Source of the DNA: CAZLLV01 sp964560325 | Lineage (GTDB): Bacteria; Acidobacteriota; Thermoanaerobaculia; Multivoradales; DATKCC01 | DNA length: 9,566 bases | Direction of reading: 5' to 3' | Assembly (NCBI GenBank): GCA_964560325.1 | Contig: CAZLLV010000211.1 | Span: 1-9,566, forward strand | In this document: piece by piece, positions 6,791 through 9,566 of the stretch | Position numbering within the stretch: the first letter of the stretch is position 1 | How the letters are laid out: every line of letters starts with the position of its first letter | Notes under the pieces: generated by a model | What the model saw: only the letters and a program-made list of their open reading frames with translations | Told to the model about the DNA's origin: nothing | Database searches by the model: none | Translations under genes and position numbers: made by a program

Positions 6791-8053
6791 ATGCCTGACG
6801 ACGGCCCCACGAGCGAGCGCCTGGACAGCCTCCGTGCGCGCTGGGAGTCCGACCGTTCGTCGGGCGTCTTCCTCCAGCTCGCGGACGAGTACCGGCGCCT
6901 CGGACGGGCGGAGGACGCGGTCGCCGTGCTCGAGGAGGGGCTGGGCAAGAACCCGAACCACCCGGCGGCGCTGGTCGCCCTCGGCCGCTGCCGGCTCGAG
7001 CTCGGCCGCGCCGAGGAGGCGACCGAGGTGCTGGAGAGAGTGATCGCCGGCGATCCGACGCAGATGGTCGCCTACCGGCTCCTCGTCGAGGCGTACGTCG
7101 AGCGCGGCATGCCGGAAGAGGCGCGCCAGCGGCTGCGCGTCTACAGCCTGTTGAACGACGCCGATCCGGAGATCGCCGAGCTGCGGCGCCGGATCGGCGA
7201 GGTCGAGCGCAGCCACCGCGGCGGCTCGGGTGTCGTCTCGCCGGAAGCGGCGGAGGAGCCGGTGGAGCGGACGGACGACGAGCCGGTGGCCGCGATCGGA
7301 GGCGGCGAGGCGCCCGAGAGCGTTTGCGAGGAGGCCCCGGCCGCCAGCTCGACGGGCGGCGCTCCCGGCGACCGGCAAGACCCGTTCCCGGCCCTCGACG
7401 ATCGCTCGGCCCGCGACCGCTACCTCGCGGGTCTCGCGGGCGGCCTGTTCGACGTCGGCGCCGCGCCGAGCGGAGCCGAGGGGCACGGACAGTCGGCCGC
7501 CCAGGAGAGCGAGATCCCGCCCGCACCTGCCGACGAGCCGACGGTATCGGCCGCGGAGGCGGCCTCCGGCGACGACCTCTTCGGGCTCGCAGGGCCGCGG
7601 GAGACTCCGCCGCCCGACCTCTCCGCGCTCTTCGGTCCGTCCGCTTCCCGGGAAGCGGCGGGCGCTCCGGCTGCGCCCGAGCCCGCCCCGCCCCCGCTCC
7701 AGGAGCCGTCCCCACCACCGCCGGCGCGCGACGCCGCCGGCCGGCCCACCGTGACCCTCGGCCGTCTCTACCTGCGGCAGGGGCACCGCGACGAGGCCGC
7801 GGCGATCTTTCGGGAGGTCCTGGAGCGCGATCCGGCCCACGCCGAGGCGCGTGCGGAGCTCGACCTGCTCGAGGCGCCGGCCGAGGGGGCGGAAGGGGCG
7901 GAGGACGGTGCTCTGCCGCCGCTGACTGCCGCCGATCTGCTCGCCGACTGGCACGGAGGCCGGGATCCGGAGGGCATGACGTCCCGCAAGCGCCACGTCC
8001 TCGAGCGCTACCTGGAGCGGATCCGGGGGAGGTCGGGGCACGATGTTCATTGA
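6791..8053 (+). CDS. TPR-domain protein with a disordered centre
   Basis: A 420-residue, probably cytoplasmic protein with no signal peptide or membrane segment. Three tetratricopeptide repeats occupy ~25-124, for example FLQLADEYRRLGRAEDAVAVLEEGL with the usual A/G/Y/P positions and N-P turns. A further helical stretch runs to ~142. Residues ~143-318 are rich in Ala, Pro, Glu, Gly and Ser and appear disordered. A separate C-terminal TPR unit follows at ~320-361 (LGRLYLRQGHRDEAAAIFREVL). The protein ends in a basic helix (~398-415, SRKRHVLERYLERIRGRS). TPRs mediate protein-protein binding, so a scaffold or adaptor role is likely. It overlaps the following Roadblock/LC7 gene by 11 bases, which implies translational coupling and a shared task, perhaps binding a small GTPase regulator. 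The ATG at 6791 is supported by GGGAGG, which is buried in the leader hairpin. The partner and process are not shown by the sequence. Confidence 0.88.
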   Translation: MPDDGPTSERLDSLRARWESDRSSGVFLQLADEYRRLGRAEDAVAVLEEGLGKNPNHPAALVALGRCRLELGRAEEATEVLERVIAGDPTQMVAYRLLVEAYVERGMPEEARQRLRVYSLLNDADPEIAELRRRIGEVERSHRGGSGVVSPEAAEEPVERTDDEPVAAIGGGEAPESVCEEAPAASSTGGAPGDRQDPFPALDDRSARDRYLAGLAGGLFDVGAAPSGAEGHGQSAAQESEIPPAPADEPTVSAAEAASGDDLFGLAGPRETPPPDLSALFGPSASREAAGAPAAPEPAPPPLQEPSPPPPARDAAGRPTVTLGRLYLRQGHRDEAAAIFREVLERDPAHAEARAELDLLEAPAEGAEGAEDGALPPLTAADLLADWHGGRDPEGMTSRKRHVLERYLERIRGRSGHDVH

Positions 8054-8399
8054 GCGGCTGAACGAGATCAGCCAGCGGATCGACGGCGTGCTGGCGCTCT
8101 CGCTGGTCGCCGACGACGGGATCATCGTGGAGTCGGTCAGCTCGTCGTCCGACCTCGACCTCGAGATCCTGGCGGCGGAGATGATCGCCCAGGTCGAGGC
8201 GATCTCGGAGAACCACCGGGAGCTCGCCGCCGGCAACGTGCGGCAGCTCACCGTCGCCACCGACCGCATGACGCTGATGGTAAGCTCCGTCAGCGACAGC
8301 TACTACCTAGTGCTCGTGCTCGCGGGCGGTGGGAGCCACGGCCGAGCGCGATTCGAGCTGCTCCGCGCCCGGCTGGCCCTCGAACGCGACTTGATGTAG
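8043..8399 (+). CDS. Roadblock/LC7-domain protein (MglB-like)
   Basis: A 118-residue cytoplasmic protein made almost entirely of one Roadblock/LC7 domain (~3-98). It begins with an amphipathic helix (ERLNEISQRIDGVLALSLVADDGIIVES), continues with helix 2 (LEILAAEMIAQVEAISENHREL), and then has strands around VRQLTVATDRMTLMVSSV and YYLVLVLAGGG, the fold expected of this family. Bacterial members include MglB, the GTPase-activating partner of the polarity GTPase MglA. Others act as dimeric platforms for small Ras-like GTPases. It is shorter than the roughly 160-residue MglB of Myxococcus and lacks its extended C-terminus. No GTPase gene is present in the window. GGGGGAGG (8025-8032) gives a 10-base spacing to the ATG. 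The 11-base overlap with the TPR gene supports co-production. The family call is firm; the exact role is inferred. Confidence 0.87.
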   Translation: MFIERLNEISQRIDGVLALSLVADDGIIVESVSSSSDLDLEILAAEMIAQVEAISENHRELAAGNVRQLTVATDRMTLMVSSVSDSYYLVLVLAGGGSHGRARFELLRARLALERDLM

Positions 8400-8540
8400 C
8401 CGGTGAGCCACGTTCGGGGCGAGCCGTTCTCGGCCCGTTCCAGTTGGATTCTGTACTTTCACCCAGCGGGAGCGCGAGCCGCGCCGCCGAGGGCGGTGCG
8501 GCCTCCGCCGCGGGTTGACGGATAGAGGGAGTCGATCACG
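8400..8540 (+). other. Intergenic region before accB
   Basis: The gap contains no credible gene. GC-rich inverted segments (CCGCC at 8484-8488, GGCGG at 8492-8496, CCGCC at 8505-8509) allow two mutually exclusive short stems, but such stems are common at this GC content. TGTACT at 8452-8457 is a weak -10 candidate with no matching -35. GAGGGAG (8525-8531) is the likely ribosome binding site of accB, 9 bases before its GTG. Confidence 0.5.
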
Positions 8541-9074
<534 letters not shown>

Positions 9075-9079
9075 AGCCG

Positions 9080-9566
9080 ATGTTCAAAAAGGTCCTGATC
9101 GCCAACCGGGGCGAAATCGCGCTCCGCGTCATCCACGCCTGCCGCGAGCTCGGCATCAAGACCGTCGCCGTCCACTCGACCGCCGACCGCGAGAGCCTGC
9201 ACGTCGTCTACGCCGACGAGGCGATCTGCATCGGCCCTCCGCCCTCGTCCGAGAGCTACCTGAAGCTCTCCTCGATCATCCCGGCGGCCGAGATCACGGG
9301 CGCCGACGCGGTGCATCCCGGCTACGGCTTCCTCGCCGAGAACGCCCACTTCGCCGAGGTGCTCGGCGAGTGCAGCATCGCCTGGATCGGCCCCCGGCCG
9401 GAGACCATCCGCCTGATGGGCGACAAGTCCGCGGCGCGCCGGCAGGCGATCGCCGCGAAGGTCCCGGTGCTGCCGGGCAGCGAGCAGCCGCTCGCCGACG
9501 CGAGGGAGGCGGAGCGGCGGGCGGCCGAGGTCGGCTACCCGGTGATCCTCAAGGCGTCGGCCGGCG
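9080..9566 (+). CDS. accC: Biotin carboxylase, 5' part (acetyl-CoA carboxylase)
   Basis: AccC uses ATP and bicarbonate to carboxylate the biotin on AccB. The window holds the first 162 codons and cuts the gene at its right edge; the family is about 450 residues long. Visible parts are the N-terminal preATP-grasp domain with MFKKVLIANRGEIALRVIHAC (split here as MFKKVLIANRGEIALRVI plus HAC), the highly conserved HPGYGFLAEN, and MGDKSAAR with K116. It ends at VILKASAG with K158, the start of the glycine-rich ATP loop. Most of the ATP-grasp catalytic core and the C-terminal domain lie outside. The ATG stands 5 bases after the accB stop with no strong Shine-Dalgarno of its own, so translation is probably coupled to accB. 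Carboxylases of pyruvate or propionyl-CoA share this N-terminus, but the adjacent accB with its thumb loop favours AccC. Confidence 0.94.
   Translation, partial: MFKKVLIANRGEIALRVIHACRELGIKTVAVHSTADRESLHVVYADEAICIGPPPSSESYLKLSSIIPAAEITGADAVHPGYGFLAENAHFAEVLGECSIAWIGPRPETIRLMGDKSAARRQAIAAKVPVLPGSEQPLADAREAERRAAEVGYPVILKASAG

Noticed and set aside
5426..8269. A 947-codon open frame on the - strand across three genes
   Set aside because: It spans the lipoprotein, the promoter/leader region and the TPR and Roadblock genes in antisense. The product is low-complexity and shows no family motif; GC-rich DNA lacks stop codons by chance.
8484..8509. Alternating CCGCC/GGCGG/CCGCC stems as a riboswitch or attenuator before accB
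   Set aside because: The stems are only 5 bp, have no T-run and are expected by chance in such GC-rich DNA. Without comparative data they are not evidence of a switch.
8515..8520. TTGACG as a -35 box for accB
   Set aside because: No -10-like sequence lies 15-19 bases downstream; that position is the accB ribosome binding/start region.

Overview
The window is very GC-rich. All supported genes lie on the + strand and are closely packed. It combines a type IV pilus pilP-pilQ pair, long Ig-like lipoproteins, a TPR/Roadblock pair and an accB-accC pair. This suggests a Gram-negative, double-membrane bacterium from a deep, GC-rich phylum. Acidobacteriota is my best guess from gene content and style, Myxococcota or a neighbouring phylum is possible, and no marker in the window settles it.

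Left part (1-5481): the end of a type IV pilus alignment/secretin operon. The 3' part of pilP abuts pilQ, a full-length secretin with two AMIN domains and a proline-rich linker. Two lipoprotein genes follow in the same direction with short gaps and good ribosome binding sites. One is small and unrecognised; the other has one Ig-like domain, four IPT/TIG domains and a C-terminal DNDGDG acidic motif. They look like the distal part of the pilus operon and may be secretin-associated or surface-exposed accessory proteins.

Middle (5482-6790): a very strong stem-loop closes the pilus block. Next to it is a TATACT -10 box only 8 bases before the ATG of a third Ig-like lipoprotein, so that gene may be transcribed separately, possibly as a leaderless mRNA. 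A glycine-rich, G-run-rich linker splits its Ig repeats. Downstream, a second TATACT (extended -10) promoter precedes a leader whose perfect 13-bp hairpin buries the Shine-Dalgarno sequence of the next gene.

Right part (6791-9566): a TPR protein with a long disordered middle overlaps by 11 bases a Roadblock/LC7 protein of the MglB-like type, a family that regulates small Ras-like GTPases. After a 141-base gap come accB (biotin carboxyl carrier protein, GTG start) and the beginning of accC (biotin carboxylase), the first module of acetyl-CoA carboxylase for fatty acid synthesis. The window starts inside pilP and ends inside accC.

No RNA genes, insertion sequences, CRISPR arrays or phage genes were seen. 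The most interesting signals are the uncharacterised lipoprotein set behind pilQ, the SD-sequestering leader of the TPR-Roadblock operon, and the dyad/leaderless promoter before the third lipoprotein.
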